Source: Heterodera schachtii
Lineage: Eukaryota; Nematoda; Chromadorea; Rhabditida; Heteroderidae
Length of the DNA stretch: 64,000 bases
NCBI GenBank assembly: GCA_023374025.1
Contig: SIJG01000013.1
Location: forward strand, 1,482,703 to 1,546,702
Direction of reading: 5' to 3'
Of this stretch, positions 24,219 to 35,346 are shown one piece after another; positions within the stretch are counted from its first letter, which is position 1, and each line of letters begins with the position of its first letter. Both the position numbers and the translations under genes were made by a program. The notes beneath the pieces are model-generated. The model searched no databases, was not told the origin of the DNA, and was given only the letters and a program-made list of their open reading frames with translations.

Positions 24219-24645
24219 AAAAAAAATTAAAATTAAGCCTTGACAATCGCTTGAAAAATTATATGCATACTCTGATTTTAAAAAGGATAATTAATTGATT
24301 TCTAAAAATATTTTCGAATTTTTATATCGGATATAAAAATTATTCTCTCAGCTTAAAATTTAAGATAGCATTTAAATAATGTAAATTACAGAATTTAATA
24401 CCTTTTAAATAAAGCATCTAAACATACTTAAGTGTGATTAATTAAAACATTATTAAGAATATTTAATTAATTAAAATGGTTATTTCTAAAAACCGAAAAA
24501 TATAATGTAATATAAAATAAAAGGAATTGTCAATGATGCCTCATTCGACAAAAAAGTACCTCCATGCTTCTCGAATAAAGATTTAAAGCAATCGACTAAA
24601 TTAGTTAACAATTAAATAAAATAACAAATATTTAATCAACATCAT

Positions 24646-25260
24646 ATTATTAGTAGGGCTTCTTTTTTTAGGCAAATATTTTTGCGCACTTAATACGCAC
24701 AGATAAGCACGAAAAAAGCGTTTTCCGCTTTGTTTGGGGTGTCTACGATGAGTTTTATAATGCCTATTTTTGCCTATTTTGGACTTTTTGTGCTTAATGC
24801 CTATTTGCCTATTTTTGTGCCTATTTCGCCATTTTTGACGACTTTTTCAGGGTTTTGGGAAAAATCCTTACCAAAAATACAATAAAAATGAAAAATATAC
24901 CTCTAAGAATCGACCTGAAAAATTTCAGAAAATAGACCCCTAAAAATTGAAAAAAAATTTTCACAAAAATTCTTCCACAAAAATTAATTATTTTTTCTTT
25001 ATTAAATTTTGGTTTAAAAAATTATTTTTATCGAAAAGAAATTTAAAACAATTGAAATATAAGCAAAATAATTTTTTAAATTAATTTTTACTTGTTTTAA
25101 TACCTAAAAAGCGTTAATAAAAAATTTTTTTTTGCCTATTTTAGTGCCTATTTAAGGATTTTTGTGCCTATTTAATGCCTATTTTGCGATTTTTTTTTGC
25201 CTATTTTAGGTGCCTATTTCGTGATTTTTTGTGCCTAAAAAAAGAAGCCCTAATTATTAG
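24646..25260 (+). mobile_element. hAT-type non-autonomous element (599 bp) with 8-bp target duplication
   Basis: Terminal inverted repeats 24654-24674 and 25232-25252 are perfect over 21 bp (TAGGGCTTCTTTTTTTAGGC, plus A). They are flanked by identical 8-bp duplications ATTATTAG (24646-24653 and 25253-25260). A TAGGG/CAGGG terminus with an 8-bp target duplication is diagnostic of the hAT superfamily. The interior has no transposase. It holds many TGCCTATTTT sub-repeats, clustered at both ends and oriented alike, probably transposase-binding sites. It must depend on an autonomous relative elsewhere. Perfect ends and duplications suggest a recent insertion. Confidence 0.92.
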
Positions 25261-25550
25261 AAGTATTTAGAAAACATTGAATCAAAAAGATTATATTTGA
25301 AAAAATGATGCCAATACTAGAAATTATTTCTTGACAACAATGTTAAGGAGTCCAAACTGATCGAATGAAAAAATAAGAAATAATATTAAAAGATATAAAA
25401 AAACAAAATAGTAAGATCATCCTATATTTAAAAAATAAATGAAAGATACAATAAATTAAACTTTATTTTAATAAAGATGAGAAAAAATAACAACTATTTA
25501 TTAAAACTTTGAAATATAAACAGAAGCACACGGAGCACTCAAAGAACAAA

Positions 25551-25793
25551 AAAAAATCTGTTTTAATAAATGAAACTCCTAATTATCGAAATAACAGTGT
25601 AAAAAAGCTGGAGAATTGGTAGGAATGCTAATTGGATATGGATGTACATTTTTAAAATTGAAAAACTTATTAACTCAAAAATTAACCATAAATCAAATAA
25701 AATGACAAAAAGATTTAAATAAAAAATTTTGTTTACATAAATGAATAAACTCATGAAATAATAAAGGGACCCACAATTATAATAATAATTAAT
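25551..25793 (+). repeat. Segmental duplication block 1, copy A (partner 56520-56757)
   Basis: About 240 bases match 56520-56757 closely, starting AAATCTGTTTTAATAAATG and ending GGGACCCACAATTATAATAA. Plus-strand reading VLINETPNYRNNSVKKL and minus-strand reading LFYTVISIIRSFIY are both conserved between copies, so neither strand is clearly coding. The bases just left of the block differ completely between copies (CACACGGAGCACTC here, ACGCGGGCGGATAA in copy B). Homology resumes at 26781-27060 and 27488-28060. Confidence 0.85.
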
Positions 25794-26030
25794 AACTTTA
25801 AAAAATTTATTAATATTACTATAAACTAAGCTTAATATAATAATATATTAAAATATCAATAACAGATTTTGTAAATAATTTTTTTTTAAATTTAAATCAA
25901 TACATGTTTTATTCTTTATCTAAATCGTTTTGAACTTTGATAAATTTTAAAAAGCTATTAATCAAAATTAAAACATATAAATAGATAAATATTTTATGAA
26001 TAATGTCTCCAAAAAGTCGATAAAATAATT

Positions 26031-26780
26031 GACTCGAAACGTGGTGAGACGAACCGAAAATAGTCTCAGTGTGGGCGAACCGAAAATGGCTCAGTAGGGG
26101 CGAACCGAAAAATAATCTCAGTGTGGGCGAACCGCAAATAGTCTCAGTGTCAATAAAAATATTTAAATTTAATTATTTTAAAGAAATATTTTTAATTAAA
26201 ATATAATAATGTTAAATTTTAAAATTAAAAAATAATGTAATTGCGAGGTTCAACTTTCTTTAATGTGTTTTTCTTCAAAAATTCTGCTCAAAATAAATGC
26301 TAGCTTTTGTAGCATTAATAATGTAGAATAATTTTTGAATTGTAAGATTAGTGAAGAATAGGGATGAAGGAAAATTATGGGAAAAACTGCATGAAATTTG
26401 TGGAGAAATGAATGAAGATCTTAATTTACACAAATATTGCGTGAAATTTCTGAAGAAAATTAGTAGATTTGAAAATCCTCTAATAAGCTTAATTGTCTAA
26501 TTTGATTTAAAATGAAAATTTTCATTTCAATATAATTTATTTTGGTCGGAGATGGAATGCTTTTATAATATTCTTTTTTAGTTTATTTTTTTAAATAATC
26601 GTCTAATTAAATTTAATTTTTTCGATACCGAATTGTATTAAATTTAAATATTTTTATTGACACTGAGACTATTTGCGGTTCGCCCACACTGAGATTATTT
26701 TTCGGTTCGCCCCTACTGAGCCATTTTCGGTTCGCCCACACTGAGACTATTTTCGGTTCGACCTAGCACCGACTCGAAAC
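26031..26780. mobile_element. Mutator-like foldback element (730 bp) with 10-bp target duplication
   Basis: The element 26041-26770 is flanked by identical 10-bp repeats GACTCGAAAC (26031-26040 and 26771-26780). Its arms 26050-26173 and 26637-26760 are perfect inverted repeats of 124 bp. Each arm contains four tandem units of about 26 bp built on GGGCGAACCGAAAATAGTCT. Long arms and a 9-11 bp duplication fit the Mutator superfamily. The AT-rich centre has no open frame, so it is non-autonomous. A related repeat copy at about 14522-14547 (AAATAATTGACTCAGAACATC) looks like the empty target site. Confidence 0.9.
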
Positions 26781-29296
26781 ACTACAAAGATTAAAATTAA
26801 AATAAATTAAATAAAAAAACCAACGTATATAAAATAACAGAAAAACCAATCCTCGTAAAATTAAAAATTATAATAAACAGAGTTAAAATCAATAAGATAA
26901 ATAAAAAATTAAATAGATAAAATACTTGAATTATTTTATAATTGACATAAAACAAGAGTCATTTTGGAAACTAAATTTATTAAAATGAAATGAGTTTAAA
27001 AATATATAATTTAAAATCTATAAAGCTTTATTAAATATTTGTTACAAGAGAACTGGAATAAATGTGCCGTTTTTTATAAAGACAAATGATGATTTGACAA
27101 GAAAAGCAACTCCTTCAAAAAATTTATGAGTGCCTCGAATGTGCAAGAAAATGAGTATATAAAAAACTAAAATATTTCTCAAATTGCTAAAAATTTAATT
27201 AAATATAAAATAATTACATGAAAATTGTATAACAAATAAATTTATTTAATTTTATTTAATTACAAATATTTTTGGTATAACCAAAAAGTTTCCATTAAAT
27301 GATGAAGATGATGTCAATGTCGGTTTTTTTATAAATCGGTCACCAAAATAAATTAGCATACCTATAAAATTTATTATTAGTATTATTCAAAATACCTTAA
27401 TGGAATGTTAAAATTGTCATATATCTTAATGAATATTAATATATTCATATATCTTTTTTCTGCGCTAAAACCTAAAAAAGTATCATATACAAGAAAAAGA
27501 GAAAAGAAAGTTGGTGCAAGGTCATTTGAATTTGAATTTAATAAATTATAAAAGAGAAAGAAAAGCCTATTAAACAAAGCAAGGGTAGAAATTTATAAAT
27601 TACATAAATTAAACAAAAAAAATTGTTAATAAATAAGAAATTATTAATTAAAAATTACTGAAACAAATAAAAACTCATTTGAAAGTAAAACAATATAAAA
27701 ATAAAAAAAGATATAAAATTAGAGTAAAATTATTTGATAATTGCTTTTTTGATATAAATAAATTGAATATGATTTAATATTATAAGTTCTATAATTTAAT
27801 AAATTTGAACAAGAATATTTTTAATAAAATCAAACAAAATAAAAAAAATATGTTAATAGAAAAGCGAAAATTAGAAAATAAATGAACAATTAATTCACTT
27901 TTATAAAGAAAATATGAATATGTACATTGAAAAACGAAATTATTTTTGTTTAGGTGCAAAATATTATAAGAATGATCAATTATGATGTAGAATAAAATTT
28001 TACAAAAAAAGAGCTGAATAAATATTTTAAATAATGTAATAAAAAAATATTTAAATATAAGATAGTTTAAAAATTTTTTAAATGTTTAAAGAAAGTTTGG
28101 GGTTAAAATAAAAAATAAAATTGATTTTTAAACATAAAAAGTCCATAACTCCAATTAATATAGTCAAATGCGCCTAAAAAAATAAATACGAAAAGATTCA
28201 AATGCTATAGAAATAAAGTTATTAAAATTCAATATTTAGTGCATTAAATAAAGAATACCTATTTCTCATAAAAAAATTTTGCACATAAACATTTAATCAC
28301 AAATCACCCACTAAAAAAATTCTATATAAAAAGCTATTTAATTTGGGAGGCATAAATATATTAAACTAAAATTAAAAAATTGTTCTCAGTAAAAGAAGTT
28401 GGTCTATCTGATTCCAAATCTTAATAACATATAAATATTTTACTAATATAAATTTATGAATTATTTTATCGCTGTAATAAAAACCTTTGTAAACCCAAAC
28501 TTTAAAATATACAATGAAGAGAAAAAGCATTAATTTAAAAATTTATTCGTATTAAATGACTATATTAAATTATTACTATTATTTTACTAGTCTAAAAAGA
28601 TAAATTTCGAATATTAAAATATAATTTATGGCAAAGAAAAGTATAAAAAAATACGTGTCAATTAAATGGTAAAAGAAACACACAAAATTGTATTTAAATA
28701 AATTCCATTAAATCAAATAGATATAACATTTAAAAGTATAACAAATAATTAAATAATAAAGGTTGAAAATTATACAGAAAAGTCACACAAGAAAGAGTAA
28801 ACCCAATTCTTTAAAAAAAATAAACATACTCAATGTTTCTTTAAATGTTATGTTTAAAAATTGAAAACTAAGAATTACTTTTTAACTTATAAAAAATTAA
28901 TAATTTATCAAATATAAATAAACGAAGTCTTTAAAAACCGAACAATATTAATTCAAAAAATATTTAAAATATTAATCATGCTCGTTTTATAATTGTGGGA
29001 AATGTTAAAATTAAATAAAAATTCGAGAATTATGTTTGTGATATGAAAATTATAAAAACGTTTGTCTTGTCTATAATTTAAGTTATAAAGAATATTTAAT
29101 TTACTTTAATTAAAAATAAACAATTACATGTTCGACGGTCCTTTAAAATTAAATATGAATTGAATTAAAATATAAGAGCATAAACATTGAATGAGTTTCT
29201 TAAATAAATGTATAAAATTCAAATTTTTCTTAATTAGAGATTGTTTAGTAATTTTTACTCGAAAAGGAATACGTAATATTTTATGACGCAAACACA
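26781..29296. other. Duplicated AT-rich DNA, no gene
   Basis: Much of 26781-28060 matches 56848-57775 (shared AAACCAATCCTC, CTGGAATAAATGTGCCG, TGTACATTGAAAAACG). The remainder is A-rich spacer. The minus frame 27383-27577 is within chance expectation. Confidence 0.5.
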
Positions 29297-29426
29297 ATGG
29301 CGAAAAATTACATCTCCTTGATGCCTAGATGAGTAAAGAATATAATTTTAATGATTTTAATGAAAATAATTGAAGTTGCCTCACATGATTCCACCAGTTC
29401 CCTTGATATATTCAAACAAAAGCTAA
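29297..29426 (+). other. Two adjacent micro-ORFs in GC islands
   Basis: ATG frames MAKNYISLMPR (29297-29332) and MIPPVPLIYSNKS (29385-29426) occupy two short islands 50 bases apart. They are too short to call genes and are listed as part of the recurrent island pattern. Confidence 0.2.
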
Positions 29427-30784
29427 TTAAAAAATTGACTTATTCTTACTTGCTAAATGCCTTCATTTGTCATTTGAAAATTTATTGAAATGAAAAATAA
29501 TTTATTAGACATCAAATATTTGCTTATTTTACATTTGCAATTTTTAGAAAATAATAAAAAAATAAAGTTTTTCAATTTGATAATTATTATTTACAACATA
29601 TTTATTGAAATTTTAGAAATGGATAAGCAAACAAAATAAATGAATTGTTGAACTGCCATTATCTGGAATTGATGAAAAACAATGAAAACAAAAATAATTA
29701 TTCATGCGAAATATTAAAAAAATAAAATGAACGCAAGAATTAATAAATAATAAAAATTATACAAAAAAAATGAAAAAATTGAAAATTTTAATAAAATGTA
29801 TTGAAAAATCTTTAATATATGAGATTATTTGGAAATTTTACAATATTTTTTCATAAACAAAGAGAATAATAGACAATAAATAGTGTATAATTTAAGAAAA
29901 AACTATATACATTTGGTGTTCGTCAATGAAACATAATATTGTATAGGATTAGAATCCATAGTAAACTTGAAATAAAATGTTTATAAAATTATAAAATAAT
30001 TTCATCTTTTACTTAAAAAAATTAATTTTAAACAAGTCCATTGAAACATCAACCTGAATAAAAAAAATTTTAAATTCCATTTAAAAAATCAAAAGTATTT
30101 AAATATTTAATAGGAACAAAAATTTCTCAAATGTTAATTCATTTGATACGACAGTAAATAATTTATTTCGATATCAAACACCATGTTCACAGCCTTTTGG
30201 TCAAGAAACCATATAAGTGAGCTTGAATTTTCTAAACTTAATTATCACATATATTGTATATAGTTAATTACAAACAAAAACTACATATTTATATTTATTA
30301 AAAATATATTTGTTGATTTAAAAATTGACAATTAGAAAATCATACTTTAGTAAAATATTAATTTGAATTTTTGTTTTTAAAATAAAATTATTCCTTAGCT
30401 AAAGAAATATTCAAATGTTTTAAATACTTATTTGAGATTTAAAGATTTTGAAAAAAAATTGATAAATTCATTTGTAAGGAATTTTTCTGTCAAAAAAAAC
30501 TCATGAAAAATTAATTTTAAACAAGTGCAATTGAAAAATCAACCTGAATAAAAATTCTTAAAATCCTAAGTGAAATATGTTTCAAAAATCAAATGTATTA
30601 ATATTTTAAATATGACAAATAAAATCTCAAAAAGGTAAAATGTTTATTTATTAAGTTTTTTAAAGTAAAAGCGTTAAATCGAAAAAAATTAAATAAAAAT
30701 TGACATAAAATTTAATATAACTATACCAAGCTGCATGTTCAACTATTTGGCAGGAATTAAATTTTCAAATTTCAAGAAGATGGT

Positions 30785-31120
30785 TCATATAAATTTAAAT
30801 ATAACAACCATTCCTTCAAAAAATTGAATATATAGAACAATATGTTAACAGTTAATTTCATTTCGTTTCAAAAACTGTCAGCAAGTGGTAAGTCAGGAAC
30901 CCAAAATAAATAGTTAATAGGAAGCAGAAAAAATAATAAAATAATAAATAGAAAGGCATTATGATAATTTAAAAATACAACCTTTGAACCTAAATTATGT
31001 TTTCTACTTTATTAATTGGCGAGTACGGCTAAAATAATTAATCGGAAATAACGATTTCAAACAAAAAACCTTAAAACTATTTGATAAAAAGCCAACAATA
31101 TTTACCAAATTGAAAAAAAT
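30785..31120 (+). repeat. Direct duplication, copy A (partner 34317-34620)
   Basis: Shared blocks include AATATAACAACCATTCCTTC, AATAGTTAATAGGAAG, ATAGAAAGGCATTATGATAA and TTAATTGGCGA. Homology resumes after a dissimilar stretch at 31413-31530 versus 34802-34910 (ACTATTTTATGAGGCAACAA). Confidence 0.85.
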
Positions 31121-31261
31121 TAGTAAATAAATATATGCATTTCTCAATAATTTTCATTATTTAACCATTTCGCTTAATTGATTAGACAGAATTTTTTTAT
31201 TTTTCAACAAATGAAAACCAAATTTAAATTTTACCTACAACAATTCACGAAATTTAAAAAA

Positions 31262-31417
31262 AATATATATTTAAAAAAGCAATTAGCTTTCGATGGGCAA
31301 TCAAAACTACAAAAACGAATTTATGCCGCCATTCTTGGTGAGATGTTGATGTGTACCGAAGCGCCAACCATACGATTATGGTCATTCAGTGGCGCGGAAA
31401 TTTTTTTGATAGGTTAA
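31262..31417 (+). CDS. GC island with overlapping open frames, unknown
   Basis: The frame ending at TAA 31415-31417 reads LAFDGQSKLQKRIYAAILGE, then MLMCTEAPTIRLWSFSGAE. It is open far upstream (to 31178) without an ATG until 31344. A second frame starts with ATG at 31293, MGNQNYKNEFMPPFLVRC-stop. The island is the GC-richest of its area and lies between conserved flanks whose other copy (34770-34805) carries a different, shorter island. No family recognised. Confidence 0.25.
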   Translation, partial: NIYLKKQLAFDGQSKLQKRIYAAILGEMLMCTEAPTIRLWSFSGAEIFLIG

Positions 31418-31595
31418 ATAAGAGAATATATAAATATATGAATGAAAACAAATAAATAAGTTCTAGATAGTAAACTATTTTATGAGGCAACAAAATTTTG
31501 AAATAATTATTGATATCTTAATAAAAATGTGTTAAAAATATAGGTAATATAAAAACTAAATTTATTTAATATTAGGATAAAAGGTCACTAAATAT

Positions 31596-31663
31596 ATGAG
31601 AAGGACATGGATTCAGACAGCGAGAAAATGAGAAGAATGAAAAATCTTTTAAATTTGTTTTAA
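31596..31663 (+). other. Overlapping micro-ORFs carrying the CGAGAAAATGA motif
   Basis: ATG 31596 opens MRRTWIQTARK-stop (TGA 31629-31631). ATG 31607, in another frame, opens MDSDSEKMRRMKNLLNLF-stop. The motif AGCGAGAAAATGAG lies at 31619-31632. A diverged relative of the copies at 18738, 23356 and 51360. Confidence 0.2.
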
Positions 31664-32531
31664 TAAATAAAAATGAAAAGACCGAACTTCATAAGAAGTG
31701 ATTTAATTTATAGACAACATTTCTTAGTTATTGTCTACCAACCATTTAATAAAAGAACATTCAGCAAAGTTCATTTAATAAATTCCAGTTATAAATCAAA
31801 TTAAAATTAATTTATAAATCTAGCACTATATAAACAAGGAAACAAATTGCACACAAAAATTATGCCTCGGAAACCCTAATGTATTTCATATCATTTTATG
31901 CATAAAAATTTCATATAAAGATTAACAAATAATAATAAATTAATTTAAATATTTACAATTTATTTAAAATAATAAAATTTAAATTGGGAAAGACAGATAG
32001 GCCACAATTTGCCAGGCGTTTGAAATCGAAATACTATAAAGAGAGCAAAGTTTGTGAACTACTTGTAAAAATACAAGGTTAATGTGACAATAACAAAACA
32101 TCATTTTTACTTTAATTAGTTCAAATATTACAAAAAATCATTTGCAACTTTTTTATTCATAAGAAAAAGGTATTTTCGAAAATATCTTTAGATTTTTAAT
32201 GAAAACATTATTTAAATTGAAAAAATTGTCATTCTAATTCGCTTTAATTATTTACTCGCACCAAGACAAATAAAAGCAAATAATAATAAAAAGGCTTTGC
32301 AGAAATAATAAATTAGCAAAAATAAAGACTAATAATTTAAAATATGTAATGCTACAAAACATAAATTTATAATTAATAAAAGAAAATAGATCAAATTCTA
32401 ATAAAAAAAGCAATATACGTTCTTAACTAAAATATTAATAAAATATAAAATTAAAACAAATAAAACAAATCAATTCTTGACAGTCTTTTCGCTTGTAATA
32501 ATAAATCAAAGTTTAAATGCGAGAATTTATT

Positions 32532-32591
32532 ATGGAAGAAACGTCAAACATCACAAGAATAAACAAAATACTTGAAAAAGATTTCATATAA
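32532..32591 (+). CDS. Micro-ORF (19 codons)
   Basis: ATG opens MEETSNITRINKILEKDFI-stop in a small island; helical, charged. No function inferred. Confidence 0.18.
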   Translation: MEETSNITRINKILEKDFI

Positions 32592-33239
32592 TAAACCCCA
32601 ATTTTGTTTTTTTTTAATTTTCCTAAAATTAAAGGCATAACTATCAAAATTAGACAAAGCAATATGAAAAAAAAATAATGTAAATAATAATATATTCTAA
32701 AGCTAAAAAATAATTAATAAAACTCCCACTGGCAAGTTTAATAGCTATGACAAATTTGCTAGTGAAAAAACAACATAATTTATTTTAAATTTTAGAAATG
32801 GATAAGCTTATTAAATAAATAAAACATTAACGGCCATTATTTAGAAATGATGAAAAGATAAATTATTTATTTAAAATGTTTAAACAAAAAATATAAATTT
32901 TTATTTTTCATTAATCAACATTTTCGCATTAAACAACATAAAATCATTTATTAAAATTTAATTCAAATATGCGATTAAAATTTGATAGAACAACAAACAA
33001 CGTCGCCGATTTCTAAAAAATCGCAAAATTTGACGGTTTTTTGTGAAAATCTGTTAACAAATTGCACTCAAATGTTTAAAATTTTTCCCATGTCGGCCCA
33101 AAGGATTAGAAATTTTTTTTGATTTTCGCCCTAAAATCTGTTTTTTATTTTAAGTTTCTGCATATTATAATTTTTCTGTATTTTAATAAAAGGATTGTCT
33201 TTAAAATTTGTGCATAAAAATTTTTTAGTGAGTATTTAA

Positions 33240-33411
33240 TTGAATTTTCGAATTACTCCCGCTCCCGCCCGGGACTCCCGTTAAAAATGGACGGGATTTC
33301 AACGGGATCGGGATTTTTACGGGATTCCCGTTCGGGACTCACGTCCCTGAAAATTTTGAACTCCCGCTCCCGCTCCCGGAAAAATATTTTTTACCGGACT
33401 CTAGTTAAAAT
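33240..33411. mobile_element. Possible right end of a transposon (GC-rich, CCGGACTCTA terminus)
   Basis: A patch rich in CCCGCTCCCG and CGGGATTCCCG sub-repeats ends CCGGACTCTA at 33394-33403, i.e. TAGAGTCCGG read inward, which resembles a hAT-type terminus. The 8 bases that follow, GTTAAAAT, could be a target duplication. I could not find the matching left end. Inverted sub-repeats suggest transposase-binding sites. Confidence 0.4.
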
Positions 33412-33550
33412 AGAGTTCAAAATTTTAAAATTAGTTTATAAATTAAAATATCAGGTTATCAAATAATTGCTGGTTCAACGCAACACCGAGACAGAACGGC
33501 CAGAGAATAGGTCAAACAAGGTTCATTGTACGTCAAATATTATTAAATTA

Positions 33551-33589
33551 ATGGGAAACTCCGTCAAGATGCTGCACGAATACCGATGA
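33551..33589 (+). other. Micro-ORF (12 codons) in a GC island
   Basis: ATG opens MGNSVKMLHEYR-stop. The island extends back to 33480 (ACACCGAGACAGAACGGCC) without a longer frame. Confidence 0.18.
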
Positions 33590-34316
33590 TCAAGAAATTA
33601 AATGCAAAAATTGTTAAGTGAATCATTGTTTTATAAATTTAAGGTGAAAATCATCCAAAAATAAAATAATTAACAAATAACTATACTTCTAAGAAGGATA
33701 ATAACTGCTATAAATATTTAAAAAAGCATTAAATTAATAATTATTTAATTATCAAATCAGTCTGTAAAATGCATTATTTTATTTAAAAGTAAAAAAGTTC
33801 TTTTATTTCTAAGTATAAAATAAATAACTTTAAATTATCAACTCTTAACAAAAAAGATTCCTTTTTTACACAGCTTAAAATTGAACAACTCTGATGAAAA
33901 CCATTAAAGATTAATCCATGCAAGGGATATGAAGAAATTAGTTCAATGATAAAGAAAACCAAATGATCAATAAAAATTTTAATGAAAAATGTATTAATAG
34001 ATTATTCCATAGATAATATTTAAATTATTAAGTTTTAACCTTACGAATTAAAATTATTTACCAAAATGCAAAAATATTTAAATATATAAGACAAAATCCG
34101 GCAATCTAAAATAATATAAAATTAATATTTTTATAATTTTGAAGAATCTTTGATTCTCTTAAAAACCTTAAATTAAAAGGAATAAGTAGAAAGTATATTT
34201 AAAATTTATGAAGAAAAATATAATGTAAAAAGCAATGATTTTTTCAAAAAAAAATGTTTTTAAATTTAAAACCATTTAAATTAAAAAAAAATATTCTCAG
34301 TTTATTTGAAGTAAAA

Positions 34317-34910
34317 TTTACATAAATAAAAATTTAAATATAACAACCATTCCTTCTAAAAATTGAATTAACAAGAAACAGTTAACTTCATTTTGTTTTA
34401 GAAATGTCAGCATAGGGTTAGGCAGCAACCAAGATAAAAATAGTTAATAGGAAGTAGAAAAAATTATAAAATAATAAATAGAAAGGCATTATGATAATTT
34501 AAAAATACAACCATTGAACCTAAACCATGTTTTCTACTTATTAATTGGCGATAACGGCTAACTTAATTATTCGGAAATAATTATTATCAAAAAAAAAACC
34601 TCAAAAATATTTGAAAGACAACAATATTTTAACTAAAATAATTCTTGAGATTTTAAATATTAAAAAATAAATAGCATTTATAAAAAAATAGGATTTAAAT
34701 TTGATTTTTCAATCATCAAGATGAGTAGAAATCATAATAAAAATCAAATAAAAAGCTTTATAAAATATGTCGGCTTATCAGCACGTCTAATTATGCAACT
34801 CATTCAAATAAATGAGAATATAGAAATTTATTAATGAAAATAAATAATGAAGTTATAGATAGTTGACTATTTTATGAGGCAACAAAGTTTGAATAATTAC
34901 TAAAATTAAC
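34317..34910 (+). repeat. Direct duplication, copy B (partner 30785-31530)
   Basis: Copy B of the 30.8 kb repeat. Its internal island (34770-34800) reads TCGGCTTATCAGCACGTC, unrelated to the island in copy A, while the sequence to its right (ATGAGAATATAG...) is conserved. Confidence 0.8.
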
Positions 34911-35283
34911 ATAATGTTGTAATAAACTAAAAAATAATATGAAAAAATAAAAAATTAAAGAAAAAACAATATTTTGATAGAACAACCGACAGACAATCGA
35001 GCGTGGATTCAAACCGGACATCAAAAAATTTTCACCCAAATAAAGAATAATTTAAGTTGAATGGAAAAATTTATGATGAAAAGATTAAAAAAATGTTAGC
35101 AAATATACATATAATAATAAACATAACCTAAAAGAAAAATTATTGAAAAATTTTAAAATACTGAATATTATTTATTGTTGAATATAAATGAACAAATTAG
35201 TTAATGAACGACAATATATAAATCAAATATACGTTAATTAAAATTTATTTGCTATTGTACTTCAACGAGTTTGTGCGATACAT

Positions 35284-35346
35284 ATGCTTCGGACGCTCGG
35301 AAGCAAATATGTTAAAACCATAATAAGTACAATATATAAAAACTAA
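35284..35346 (+). CDS. Micro-ORF (20 codons)
   Basis: ATG opens MLRTLGSKYVKTIISTIYKN-stop. GC-richness is confined to the first eight codons. Confidence 0.18.
   Translation: MLRTLGSKYVKTIISTIYKN

Noticed and set aside
25563..25754. Minus-strand hydrophobic ORF repeated at 56534-56746
   Set aside because: Conservation follows from the DNA duplication. The two copies are not open over the same span, and the + strand frame is equally conserved.
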